The notes: a model not told the origin generated them from the sequence alone. A stretch of DNA of 23,598 nucleotides from Gemmatimonadota bacterium (GCA_017889745.1 JAGGAG010000075.1:1-23598); one strand, 5' to 3'. Shown: positions 8,749-18,274, numbered from the stretch's first letter. Program-made: numbers and translations.

Positions 8749-9542
8749 GGTGCGCTGAGTTCCTTGCTGCGGCGATACATGGGCATCGCCTCGTCCGGCC
8801 GTCCCATCCGGTCGAGCACGCGGCCCATCAGGTAGAAGACCCGGTCGTTCCGGTCGTCCAGTTCGGCCGACTTGCGCAGCGCTTCCAATGCCGCCGGCAG
8901 GTTGCCGGCCTGGTTCCGCGCCTCGCCAACGTAGAGCCAGGTCTCGGCGTCGTCCGGCCGCTGCTCCACGCGGCGCATCAGCACCTGGCCGGCTTCGGCG
9001 GCCAGGCCCTTCCGCAGCAGCACCAGGCCCAGTTCCATCAGCGCGTCCGGGTTGGACGGACTCGCGCGCAGCACGCGGCGCACATCCGACTCGGCCTCGG
9101 CCAGGTCCTTCCGCCGCCGCCGAACGCCGGCGCGAGCCAGCAGCAGTTCGGGATGGTCCGGGTGCAGCTTCAGCGCGGCCGCGAGGGCGTCCAGCGCGCC
9201 GGGCACGTCCTGCTGCGACTCGAGCAGCCCCGCGAGGCCAAGGGCGCCACCGACGTGTGCGGGATCGAGGGCGAGCAGTTCGTGGAAGAGCGCGTCGGCC
9301 TCCGCCGCGCGGGCCTGCTCAACGGCCTCGAGCGCCCGCTGGTACACCCGCTCGGGATCGATCGGCTCGCTGCTGGGCGCCTCCACCCGGGCATCGGGCG
9401 TGGCGCTCGCGGCGAACGGCCGCAGCGGAAAGCTGGCGTCGGGCTGGCGCGGCAAGGGATCCGCTTCGAGGCCTTCCGTGCCGAAGAACTCGTCGATGGC
9501 GTGTTCGCGACCACTGCTGCGGCTGTGACGGGTACGGCGCAT
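8745..9542 (-). CDS. TPR-repeat protein
   Basis: A 265-residue soluble protein with no signal peptide. The first 60 residues are basic then proline/acid-rich and probably disordered. From about residue 66 to the end there are roughly six tetratricopeptide repeats with the usual Ala/Gly/Pro pattern (for example AHVGGALGLAGLLESQQDVPGALDAL, PDALMELGLVLLRKGLAAEAGQVL and DRVFYLMGRVLDRMGRPDEAMPMY). TPR arrays are protein-binding scaffolds; the partner is not evident. It is the first gene of the five-gene minus-strand operon and is divergent from uvrA across a 91-base gap, so its promoter must lie in that gap. Confidence 0.85.
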   Translation of the reverse strand: MRRTRHSRSSGREHAIDEFFGTEGLEADPLPRQPDASFPLRPFAASATPDARVEAPSSEPIDPERVYQRALEAVEQARAAEADALFHELLALDPAHVGGALGLAGLLESQQDVPGALDALAAALKLHPDHPELLLARAGVRRRRKDLAEAESDVRRVLRASPSNPDALMELGLVLLRKGLAAEAGQVLMRRVEQRPDDAETWLYVGEARNQAGNLPAALEALRKSAELDDRNDRVFYLMGRVLDRMGRPDEAMPMYRRSKELSAP

Positions 9543-9595
9543 TCGCTGTGGCGTGCTCCGACTGCTGGGTGTGTGTTCACCCGAAACTTACCCGC

Positions 9596-9624
9596 TTGAA
9601 GCGCTTGCCGGGTTCGGGTAGCTT
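9596..9624 (+). promoter_or_regulatory. Candidate sigma-70 type promoter of uvrA
   Basis: TTGAAG (9596-9601) and TAGCTT (9619-9624) are separated by exactly 17 bases in the 91-base gap between the divergent TPR gene and uvrA. Transcription would start around 9631, only about three bases before the uvrA ATG at 9634, so the message would be leaderless or nearly so. No LexA-like palindrome was seen in the gap. Confidence 0.45.
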
Positions 9625-9633
9625 TCGGGGCTT

Positions 9634-12249
<2,616 letters not shown>

Positions 12250-12297
12250 CGTTCCGCCGATCGCCGTTCCCGTTCTCAACCCCGTGAGCCAGAACCC

Positions 12298-14568
12298 GTG
12301 ATCCGACTCCACCGCACCCTCCGCCTCACGCTTGCCCTCGGCACATTGTCCGGCCTCGCCGCGCCGCTCCCGGCGCAGCAGGATCCATCGCTCCTCAGCG
12401 TCCGCGGCATCTATGCGTCGCCCGAATTCGCCAGCGAGCGCTTCGGGCCCGCGCGGTGGCTGGAGAATGGCGCGGCCTACACGACGCTCGAGAAGTCGGA
12501 GGGCGGCAAGGGACGCGACATCGTGCGCTACGCCACGGAATCGGGCGAGCGGACGGTGCTGGTGCCGGCCGCCGCCATCACGGCGCCGGGCGACACCACG
12601 GCGCTCGACGTGGAGGACTACAGCTGGTCGCCCGACGGCACGAAGCTCCTGATGTTCACCAACTCCCAGCCGGTGTGGCGGGAGAACAACCGGGGCGACT
12701 ACTGGGTGCTGGATCGCCCCTCCGCCAGGCTCCGCAAGCTCGGCGGCCCCGAGGCGAAGCCCTCGACGCTCCTGTTCGCCAAGTTCTCGCCCGACGGCAG
12801 CCGGATCGGCTACGTGCGCGAGAACAACATCTACGTGGAGAATCTCGCCACCGGCGCGATCACCCAGGTCACCATCGACGGCTCGAAGACGCTCATCAAC
12901 GGCACCTTCGACTGGGTGTACGAGGAGGAGCTCGACCTGCGCGACGGATGGCGCTGGAGCCCCGACGGGCAGCGCATCGCCTACTGGCAGCTTGACACCG
13001 ATGGCGTCCTGAGCTTCGACCTCATCAACGATACCGATTCCCTCTATTCGTTCGTGACGCCGGTGCAGTACCCGAAGGCCGGCGAGTCCAACTCCGCGGC
13101 GCGGGTCGGCGTGGTGAGTGCCGCCGGTGGCGCCACCGTATGGCTGCCCTTCGATGGCGACCCGCGGGAGCACTATCCGGCGCGGATGGAGTGGGCGAAC
13201 AACTCGAGCGAACTCGTGGTTCAGCGGCTCAACCGGCTGCAGAACACCCTCGAGCTCTTCCTGGCCGACGCGACGACGGGACAATTGCGCACCATCCTGA
13301 TCGAGCGCGACAGCGCCTGGGTCTACGTCGTCAACGACCTCAAGTGGCTCAAGAATGGCCAGAGCTTCACGTGGGTGAGCGAGCGCGACGGCTGGGAGCA
13401 CGTGTACCTCGTGTCGCGCGACGGGCAGTCCGTGCGCCTGCTCACGCCGGGGGCATTCGACGTCATCGACGTGGTGACGATCGACGACAAGGGTGGCTGG
13501 CTCTATTACATCGCCTCACCCGACAACGTGACGCAACGCTACCTGTGGCGCGCCCGGCTCGACGGCAAGGGCAAGGCCCAGCAGGTCACGCCGCCGGCAC
13601 AGGCCGGTACGCACGCCTACAACATCGCTCCCGACGCCGCCCACGCGTGGCACACCTACTCGAACATCAGCACGCCACCGACCATCGACCTCGTGCGGCT
13701 CCCGACGCACGCCCCCGTGCGGACGGTGGTGGCCAATGAAAAGCTCAAGGCGAAGGTCGCCGCCCTGCAGCGCGGCCCGACCGAGTTCGTGAAGGTGCCC
13801 ATCGATAGCGGCATCACGCTCAACGCCTACGTCATGAAGCCGGCGGACTTCGATCCGGCGAAGAAGTACCCGATCCTCTTCCAGGTGTACGGCGGCCCGG
13901 GATCGCAGACGGTGCTCGACGCCTGGGGCGGGAGCCAGTACCTCTGGCATACGCTGCTCACGCAGCAGGGATACCTCGTGGCGAGCGTGGATAATCGGGG
14001 CACCGGCGCGCGGGGCCGGGCCTGGCGGAAGATCGTTTACGGCCAGCTCGGCGTGGTGGAAACGGAGGATCAGGCTGCCGCCGCGAAGGCCATGGGCCGG
14101 TGGTCATACGTCGATTCAACGCGCATCGGTATCTGGGGCTGGAGCTACGGCGGCTTCATGAGCCTGAACGTGCTCTTCCGGCACCCCGACGTCTATCGCA
14201 CCGCCGTGGCCGTGGCGCCGGTGACGCACTGGAAGTACTACGACAACATCTACACCGAGCGGTACAACGGGCTCCCGAAGGACAACCAGAAGGGCTACGA
14301 TGCCGGCTCGCCGCTGTCCTATGTCGACGGGCTGCGGGGCAACCTCCTGGTCATCCACGGCAGCGGCGACGACAACGTCCACTACCAGAACACCGAGGCG
14401 CTGGTCAACAAGCTCGTGGCGGCGAACAAGCCGTTCTCCATGATGGAGTATCCCAACCGCAATCACGGCATCTTCGGCGGGAACACGCGGCAGCACCTGT
14501 TCGACCTGATGACGCGCTACCTGCAGGACAACCTGCTCGCCCCGGCGGCGAAGAACTACACCTTCTGA
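12298..14568 (+). CDS. Secreted S9 family prolyl peptidase, DPP-IV type
   Basis: A 756-residue protein with a signal peptide (hydrophobic 9-22, likely cleavage after PAQ near residue 26), a beta-propeller DPP-IV N-terminal domain (about 80-500) and an alpha/beta hydrolase domain (about 510-756). The catalytic triad is Ser616 in GWSYGG, Asp691 in HGSGDDNVH and His723 in PNRNHG. The propeller carries DWVYEEE at 205-211, matching the double-glutamate motif that holds the free N-terminus of substrates in dipeptidyl peptidases. It should therefore cut dipeptides from peptides in the periplasm or outside the cell. The start is GTG, 48 bases after the uvrA stop, with no obvious promoter between, so read-through from uvrA is possible although the functions are unrelated. 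Confidence 0.93.
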   Translation: MIRLHRTLRLTLALGTLSGLAAPLPAQQDPSLLSVRGIYASPEFASERFGPARWLENGAAYTTLEKSEGGKGRDIVRYATESGERTVLVPAAAITAPGDTTALDVEDYSWSPDGTKLLMFTNSQPVWRENNRGDYWVLDRPSARLRKLGGPEAKPSTLLFAKFSPDGSRIGYVRENNIYVENLATGAITQVTIDGSKTLINGTFDWVYEEELDLRDGWRWSPDGQRIAYWQLDTDGVLSFDLINDTDSLYSFVTPVQYPKAGESNSAARVGVVSAAGGATVWLPFDGDPREHYPARMEWANNSSELVVQRLNRLQNTLELFLADATTGQLRTILIERDSAWVYVVNDLKWLKNGQSFTWVSERDGWEHVYLVSRDGQSVRLLTPGAFDVIDVVTIDDKGGWLYYIASPDNVTQRYLWRARLDGKGKAQQVTPPAQAGTHAYNIAPDAAHAWHTYSNISTPPTIDLVRLPTHAPVRTVVANEKLKAKVAALQRGPTEFVKVPIDSGITLNAYVMKPADFDPAKKYPILFQVYGGPGSQTVLDAWGGSQYLWHTLLTQQGYLVASVDNRGTGARGRAWRKIVYGQLGVVETEDQAAAAKAMGRWSYVDSTRIGIWGWSYGGFMSLNVLFRHPDVYRTAVAVAPVTHWKYYDNIYTERYNGLPKDNQKGYDAGSPLSYVDGLRGNLLVIHGSGDDNVHYQNTEALVNKLVAANKPFSMMEYPNRNHGIFGGNTRQHLFDLMTRYLQDNLLAPAAKNYTF

Positions 14569-14581
14569 CAGGAGGTGGGGC

Positions 14582-14797
14582 ATGCAATACCAGGAGATCC
14601 TCGCGCTGCTGTCCTATGCCGGCGATCATGGGCATGCGGTGCGGGTAACCACCGACGGAGCCGCCGAGGTCATCGGCGTGCCGACGAGCGTGGATGACCA
14701 CGTGACCGCGCACGAGGTGTATCTCCGGCCGTCCGGCGCCGATGATACCGAGATCGCGATCTCCCTCGGCGCCATCCGTTCGGTCCAGTTGCTGTAG
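14582..14797 (+). CDS. Small hypothetical protein (71 residues)
   Basis: A 71-residue soluble protein preceded by a strong AGGAGGTG (14570-14577), 13 bases after the peptidase stop, so it is almost certainly translated from the same message. One N-terminal helix (YQEILALLSYAGDHG) is followed by short alternating strands (AVRVTTDG, AAEVIGVP, HEVYLRPS, TEIAISLGAIRSVQLL), a pattern reminiscent of small five-stranded barrels. I do not recognise a family and assign no function. Confidence 0.7.
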   Translation: MQYQEILALLSYAGDHGHAVRVTTDGAAEVIGVPTSVDDHVTAHEVYLRPSGADDTEIAISLGAIRSVQLL

Positions 14798-14820
14798 CTT
14801 GGCGAGGGGGGTGGCTGTTC

Positions 14821-14837
14821 AGCCCGAGCGCCGGGCT
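14821..14837 (+). terminator. Perfect 6-bp hairpin between two gene groups, possible weak terminator
   Basis: AGCCCG, a five-base loop and CGGGCT form a perfect stem 24 bases after the small hypothetical gene and 12 bases before the candidate ECF promoter. There is no T-run, so termination activity is doubtful; the position at a likely transcription boundary is the main support. Confidence 0.3.
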
Positions 14838-14848
14838 ATGTAGCGGAC

Positions 14849-14877
14849 TGAAACATTTGAAACATGCCTCCCGTAAC
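14849..14877 (+). promoter_or_regulatory. Candidate ECF-sigma promoter with duplicated TGAAACAT box
   Basis: TGAAACAT occurs twice in direct repeat (14849-14856 and 14858-14865). The GAAAC of the first copy (14850-14854) is followed after 17 bases by CGTAAC (14872-14877), which resembles the AAC-type -35 box and CGT-type -10 box of extracytoplasmic-function sigma factors. It lies about 60 bases before the first gene of the small membrane-protein array, in the only sizeable gap in this region. This is pattern recognition only. Confidence 0.4.
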
Positions 14878-14938
14878 GTGGGGGCGGACAGAATCTTCGA
14901 CATTCCCGCGAACCGAGACTCGTCAGCAAGGCGGATCG

Positions 14939-15196
14939 ATGGAAGGCATTCTTGCCATCATCTTCATATTCGGGGGCGGCACGCTCTTCCTGCTCGCCAC
15001 GAGCCCCATCGGCAAGGCCATCGCCGAGCGCATCCGCAATTCCGGACCGGGGCCGGCCGTCGACCCCGAACTGCTGGCGGAGGTGGACGGGCTGCGGCAC
15101 GACGTGGCCGAGCTGGCGGAGCGGCTGGACTTCGCGGAACGGCTCCTCGCCGCGAAGCGCGAAGCCAGCGAGCAGCTTCCCGGGGGACAGGGGTAG
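14939..15196 (+). CDS. Small membrane coiled-coil protein, array member 1
   Basis: An 85-residue protein with a membrane helix at about 4-20 (ILAIIFIFGGGTLFLLA), juxtamembrane PIGKAIAERI at 23-32, and a coiled coil with the signature VAELAERLDFAERLL at 56-70 and the tail EQLPGG. I chose the ATG at 14939, with AAGGCGG just upstream, over an in-frame ATG at 14864. The longer form would put 25 polar residues before the helix and would overlap the candidate promoter. It is first in the seven-gene array and carries the one departure in the signature (ELAERLD rather than ELEERLD). Overall plan resembles PspB: N-terminal anchor and cytoplasmic coiled coil. The PspB link is an inference from shared motif spacing. 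Confidence 0.75.
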   Translation: MEGILAIIFIFGGGTLFLLATSPIGKAIAERIRNSGPGPAVDPELLAEVDGLRHDVAELAERLDFAERLLAAKREASEQLPGGQG

Positions 15197-15202
15197 GTCC
15201 CG

Positions 15203-15487
15203 ATGGACGATTTCGTGAAGTTGGGGTTCCTGGTCATGATGCTGCTCACCGTTGGCACATTCGTCATGCTCATGATCCCGGTCGCGCTCCGGAACTTCCG
15301 CAGGGCGAACATGGTTGGACGGGAGACAAGCGGTGAACTCGAGGGGCTGCGATCCGAAATCGACGAACTTCGCAACCTTCCGCAACGCATGGCTGAACTG
15401 GAGGAGCGCCTGGATTTTGCCGAGCGCATGCTGACGCATCAGCGCGAAGGCGCGCGCCTGCCGGGAGGACCCGATGCCGCCAGGTGA
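15203..15487 (+). CDS. Small membrane coiled-coil protein, array member 2
   Basis: A 94-residue protein starting six bases after the previous stop. A long membrane helix covers about 7-27 (LGFLVMMLLTVGTFVMLMIPV), followed by a basic stretch (ALRNFRRANMVGR) that replaces the PIGRAxARRIE motif of its sisters. The coiled coil runs from about 43 and carries RMAELEERLDFAERML at 62-77, then the tail ARLPGG. It is the most divergent member in the juxtamembrane part, which could mean a different partner or a different depth in the membrane. Its last 14 bases overlap the next gene. Confidence 0.78.
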   Translation: MDDFVKLGFLVMMLLTVGTFVMLMIPVALRNFRRANMVGRETSGELEGLRSEIDELRNLPQRMAELEERLDFAERMLTHQREGARLPGGPDAAR

Positions 15488-15764
15488 TGTCGCGCCGGTG
15501 CTGATCATGGTGATCGCGATCGTGGCGGCGGCCGCAGTGCTGATCATGCGCGGCCCGCTGGGACGGGCCCTGGCGCGCCGGCTCGAGGGCAATGCGGGCC
15601 AGGGCGAAGCGACAAACGCCGGAATTGCCGGGATCGCGGAGCGCGTATCCGAGCTGGAGCAGCGAGATGCCCGGCTGGCCGAACTGGAGGAGCGCCTGGA
15701 TTTCGCGGAGCGGCTGCTGGCTCAGCGCGACGCCGAGCGCCTGCCTCGTGGGAGGGACGACTGA
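15474..15764 (+). CDS. Small membrane coiled-coil protein, array member 3
   Basis: A 96-residue protein with a membrane helix at about 8-25 (PVLIMVIAIVAAAAVLIM), then GPLGRALARRLEG at 27-39, a short linker, and the signature RLAELEERLDFAERLL at 67-82 with the tail ERLPRG. The start ATG at 15474 lies within the end of member 2 in another frame; the GGAGG just upstream (15465-15469) supports it. It is joined to member 4 through TGATG, so translation of the two is very likely coupled. Confidence 0.8.
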   Translation: MPPGDVAPVLIMVIAIVAAAAVLIMRGPLGRALARRLEGNAGQGEATNAGIAGIAERVSELEQRDARLAELEERLDFAERLLAQRDAERLPRGRDD

Positions 15765-16117
15765 TGCTGCAGACACCGATGCCCACGCCGCCGGCACCCG
15801 AGGCCATCATCGTGTCGGGTGGTGGCGGCCCGAGCGTGCTCGAGGCGATCTCGATCTGCGTGATCGCCGTGTCATTCGGCTTCGTTGCCTACAAACTGCT
15901 GATGCCGCTGGTGCGCGCGTTCGCCGCCCGCATCGAGGGCCGGGGCGCCAGCCCCGTGCTGGAACAGCGGGTCAACGAACTCCAGCAGCAGCTCGCGGAT
16001 GCCGACGCCCTGCAGCAGCGCGTGGCCGAACTGGAAGAGCGCCTTGATTTCGCGGAGCGGCTGCTGGCACAGCGCGACGAGCCCGCCCGGCTCCCGGCGG
16101 AGGGACGGCGGCCATGA
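15764..16117 (+). CDS. Small membrane coiled-coil protein, array member 4
   Basis: A 117-residue protein. It has a proline/glycine-rich N-terminus of about 25 residues, a membrane helix at about 28-48 (AISICVIAVSFGFVAYKLLMP), MPLVRAFAARIEGRG at 47-61, and a longer coiled coil (VLEQRVNELQQQLADADALQQ) leading to RVAELEERLDFAERLL at 86-101 and the tail ARLPAE. The start overlaps the stop of member 3 by one base, and the stop overlaps the start of member 5 as ATGA. The extra heptads could let it form heteromeric coiled coils with the shorter sisters; that is a suggestion only. Confidence 0.8.
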   Translation: MLQTPMPTPPAPEAIIVSGGGGPSVLEAISICVIAVSFGFVAYKLLMPLVRAFAARIEGRGASPVLEQRVNELQQQLADADALQQRVAELEERLDFAERLLAQRDEPARLPAEGRRP

Positions 16118-16491
16118 TGCATCTCTTGCAGGGCACGACGGTGACGGTGCAGGTCCCGGAGATTCCGCCGATTCCTCCGATCCCGCCCATACCGGAGATA
16201 CAGGTACTGCCGCCCTGGATGGTGCTGCCGCCGCAAGTGATCGGCCTCATCGGCATCGCGATGGTCGCGGGCGCGGCGCTGGTGCTGTTTCCCATCGCAC
16301 GGGCCATCGCCCGCCGGCTCGAGGGCCGGGGCGTCAGCCAGGAGTTGCTCCAGCAGGTGGAGGAGCTGCGCGACCGGGTCCGCGACCTCGAGGCTTCGCA
16401 GCATCGCGTGGCCGAGCTGGAGGAGCGGCTGGACTTCACCGAGCGGCTCCTGGCGCAGCGGCGCGACGTCGAACAATTGCCGCGAAACTGA
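16114..16491 (+). CDS. Small membrane coiled-coil protein with proline-rich N-terminus, array member 5
   Basis: A 125-residue protein, the longest of the array. It is distinguished by a proline/isoleucine repeat at 15-29 (PEIPPIPPIPPIPEI) before the membrane helix at about 42-60 (VIGLIGIAMVAGAALVLFP). Then come PIARAIARRLEGRG at 60-73, a coiled coil with an extra ELRDRVRDLEASQ block, the signature RVAELEERLDFTERLL at 98-113 and the tail EQLPRN. If the C-terminus is cytoplasmic, the proline-rich arm would project into the periplasm. It starts in an ATGA overlap with member 4. Confidence 0.8.
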   Translation: MMHLLQGTTVTVQVPEIPPIPPIPPIPEIQVLPPWMVLPPQVIGLIGIAMVAGAALVLFPIARAIARRLEGRGVSQELLQQVEELRDRVRDLEASQHRVAELEERLDFTERLLAQRRDVEQLPRN

Positions 16492-16494
16492 CCC

Positions 16495-16770
16495 GTGACT
16501 GAGGCGGGTGAATTCGCATCCTGGCTGGCCGTCGGCGCCGGGCTTCTCGGCACGACGCTTGGGCCGATCGGGCGCGCCTGGGGGCGGCGGATCGAGGCAC
16601 GGATATCGGGTGGGTCACCGCATTCCGAGGAGCTCATGCAGCGGATCGCCGACCTGGAAGCGTGCGCGCAGCGGGTGGCTGAACTGGAAGAGCGAGTGGA
16701 CTTTGCCGAGCGGATGCTGGGCCAGCAGCGCGACGCCGAACAGCTGCCACGGGGAGGTGCCGGTTCATGA
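16495..16770 (+). CDS. Small membrane coiled-coil protein, array member 6
   Basis: A 91-residue protein beginning at GTG, three bases after the stop of member 5. The hydrophobic segment (about 8-24, ASWLAVGAGLLGTTLGP) is shorter and less hydrophobic than in the sisters, so membrane insertion is less certain. PIGRAWGRRIEAR follows at 24-36, then RIADLEACAQ, the signature RVAELEERVDFAERML at 60-75 and the tail EQLPRG. It contains a single cysteine (Cys57) next to the signature. It ends in an ATGA overlap with member 7. Confidence 0.75.
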   Translation: MTEAGEFASWLAVGAGLLGTTLGPIGRAWGRRIEARISGGSPHSEELMQRIADLEACAQRVAELEERVDFAERMLGQQRDAEQLPRGGAGS

Positions 16771-17114
16771 GCCATGGCCGCATCGACAACCGGTACCTGA
16801 TCGTCGCCACGATCCTGGGCCTGGCCGCGATCGGCGCCTTCGTCACGATGGCCATGGAAATGGGCGAGGACTTCGCCGTCCCCGGCCTGATCGCCCTCGG
16901 GATCGTGGGGGCGGTGGTGTTCAAGGGACCGGTGGGCAAGGGGCTGGCGCGGCGCATCGAGAATGGTCCCGCCGCCGAACCGTCGCCCGAACTCATGGCC
17001 GAGATGGACGACATGCGGGGGCGGTTGCTGGAGCTGGAGGAACGACTGGACTTCACCGAGCGCATGCTCAGCAAGGCGCGCGAGCCCGAACGGGTCAACG
17101 GGCCGCAGGGCTGA
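16767..17114 (+). CDS. Small membrane coiled-coil protein with two helices, array member 7
   Basis: A 115-residue protein with two predicted membrane helices (about 11-30 and 38-54, the latter LIALGIVGAVVFKGPVG after a short acidic EMGEDF loop), unlike the single helix of members 1-6. Juxtamembrane PVGKGLARRIE lies at 55-65, the coiled-coil signature RLLELEERLDFTERML at 86-101, and the tail ERVNGP lacks the Leu-Pro of the other members. With two helices its N-terminus should be on the same side of the membrane as the coiled coil. A 70-base gap then separates it from the YbjN-like gene. Confidence 0.8.
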   Translation: MSHGRIDNRYLIVATILGLAAIGAFVTMAMEMGEDFAVPGLIALGIVGAVVFKGPVGKGLARRIENGPAAEPSPELMAEMDDMRGRLLELEERLDFTERMLSKAREPERVNGPQG

Positions 17115-17184
17115 GGGGCGTCCGGAGTGCGCAGTTAGTTTTATCGCCTGGCACGGGAGTGCCGGCCACAGGGAGGCTCGGGAC

Positions 17185-17580
17185 ATGGTGACGCGTGAGG
17201 ACGTTCAGAACTGGCTGGAGCGGCTGGACGCGGGAACGCTCGACGTGCGTGAGGTGGAGCCGGGCCTGTGGATCGCCCGCTCGCCCGATGGCGCCGAAGT
17301 CGTGGTGAACTTCGCACCGCCGGTGGTCATCCTCCGGGTGCGGGTCATGGAGCTGCCGAACAAGGAGCCCGGCCGCTCGGAGCTCTTCCGGCAGCTGCTG
17401 GAGTTCAATGCGCGCGACCTGGTGCACGGTTCCTACGGGCTCGAGGGCGATCACGTGGTGCTCACGGATACGCTCGAGCTGGAAAACCTCGACTACAACG
17501 AGTTCGAAGCCAGCTTCGACTCCATTACGCTGGCGCTCGCCTCGCACTACTCGGCGCTCGCACCCTTCAAGGAGGCCTGA
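17185..17580 (+). CDS. YbjN / CesT-like protein adjacent to PspA
   Basis: A 131-residue soluble protein started at the ATG preceded by GGGAGG (near 17171). The sequence follows the YbjN/type-III-chaperone-like fold: an N-terminal helix (REDVQNWLERL), a strand-rich centre (LWIARSPDGAEVVVNFAPPVVILRVRV, split by turns), then the helix ELFRQLLEFNARDLVHGSYGLEGDHVVL and LELENLDYNEF. The pairing of a YbjN-fold protein with PspA is known in enterobacteria (YjfI with YjfJ), which supports the call. Its stop lies six bases before the pspA start, and its end contains the AAGGAGG that serves pspA. It likely acts as a small adaptor or chaperone for PspA or the array proteins; the role is inferred. Confidence 0.75.
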   Translation: MVTREDVQNWLERLDAGTLDVREVEPGLWIARSPDGAEVVVNFAPPVVILRVRVMELPNKEPGRSELFRQLLEFNARDLVHGSYGLEGDHVVLTDTLELENLDYNEFEASFDSITLALASHYSALAPFKEA

Positions 17581-17586
17581 GTCGCC

Positions 17587-18250
17587 ATGGGGATCTGGGA
17601 TCGCTTCTCCACCATGTTCCGGTCGAATCTCAACGACCTGATCAGCCGGGCCGAGAATCCTGAGAAGATGCTGAACCAGCTGATCGTCGACATGAAGACG
17701 CAGCTGGGAAAGGCCAAGCAGCAGGTGGCCTCGGCCATTGCCGACGAGAAGAAGCTGCAGGCCGACGCCGAGGCGCTGCGGAAGCAGGCGGAGGACTGGG
17801 AGCGGCGCGCGATGCTGGCGGTGCAGGAGGGGAAGGACGACCTCGCCAAGCAGGCGCTGATGCGCTACAACGAGGCGCTGCAGGGTGGCCCGCGCCAAGC
17901 GCGCGGAAGCGCAGCAGCGTATCCAGGAAACGATGTCGGGCATGTCCGACAAGGGCGCGTTCGAGTCGTTCGAGCGGATGGCCGAGAAGATCGAGGCGCA
18001 GGAGCGCAAGGCCATCGCCTCGGCGGAACTGCAGGAGGAGTTCGAGGGCGATTCGCTGATCAAGCAGTTCGAAGTGCTGGAGTATCACGGTACTGCCGAC
18101 CAGGCGCTGCTCGAGCTCAAGCGGAAGATGGGCGTGCTCCCGCCGGCATCGGCCGACAAGGCGAAGCAGCTGGGCCGGGGCGGCGAGGACGTGCACGAGG
18201 CCGAACTGGTCGACGACACCGGGCAGGCCGACGGCACCACGCACGGCTGA
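17587..18250 (+). pseudogene. pspA: PspA/IM30 family protein, interrupted by an internal deletion with frameshift
   Basis: The first 99 residues (MGIWDRFSTMFRSNLNDLIS onward, through ALMRYNEALQ) are a clear PspA/IM30 N-terminus. At about 17884 the homology switches to the +1 frame and continues as VARAKRAEAQQRIQETMSGM through SFERMAEKIEAQERKA and ALLELKRKMGVLPP to the stop at 18248-18250. About 38-40 residues of the central coiled coil are missing between the two parts, and the lost length must be 2 modulo 3 (roughly 113 or 116 bases). Read as written, translation would leave the PspA frame after residue 99 and continue as unrelated sequence. Intact PspA coats the inner membrane under stress and works with PspB/C-type membrane partners, which fits the upstream array. 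The gap may be a real mutation or an assembly loss. Confidence 0.85.
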
Positions 18251-18274
18251 CGGTCTCGACTGCAGGAAGGCGAA

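Larger units (their letters stand above)
14939..17114 (+). repeat. Tandem array of seven paralogous small membrane-protein genes
   Basis: Seven consecutive genes encode proteins of 85-125 residues sharing three features. (1) One N-terminal membrane helix (two in the last). (2) A basic juxtamembrane motif of the form P-[ILV]-[GAV]-[RK]-x-x-A-x-R-[IL]-E in six of seven. (3) A coiled coil ending in R-[VLM]-x-E-L-E-E-R-[LV]-D-F-[AT]-E-R-[LM]-L, with A instead of the second E in the first. Six end with a Leu-Pro shortly after. Genes abut or overlap (14-base, 1-base TGATG and ATGA overlaps), so they form one transcript. The DNA has diverged, so this is old duplication, not a recent repeat. Confidence 0.85.

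Noticed and set aside
17149..17163. Sigma-54-like TGGCAC...TGCC between the array and the YbjN-like gene, attractive because enterobacterial psp uses sigma-54
   Set aside because: The GG and GC elements are one base closer than the strict spacing allows, and the same bases form a simple GGCAC/GTGCC hairpin.
17880..17900. Programmed frameshift in pspA
   Set aside because: There is no slippery run, and about 38-40 conserved residues are missing as well; a deletion explains both the gap and the frame change.
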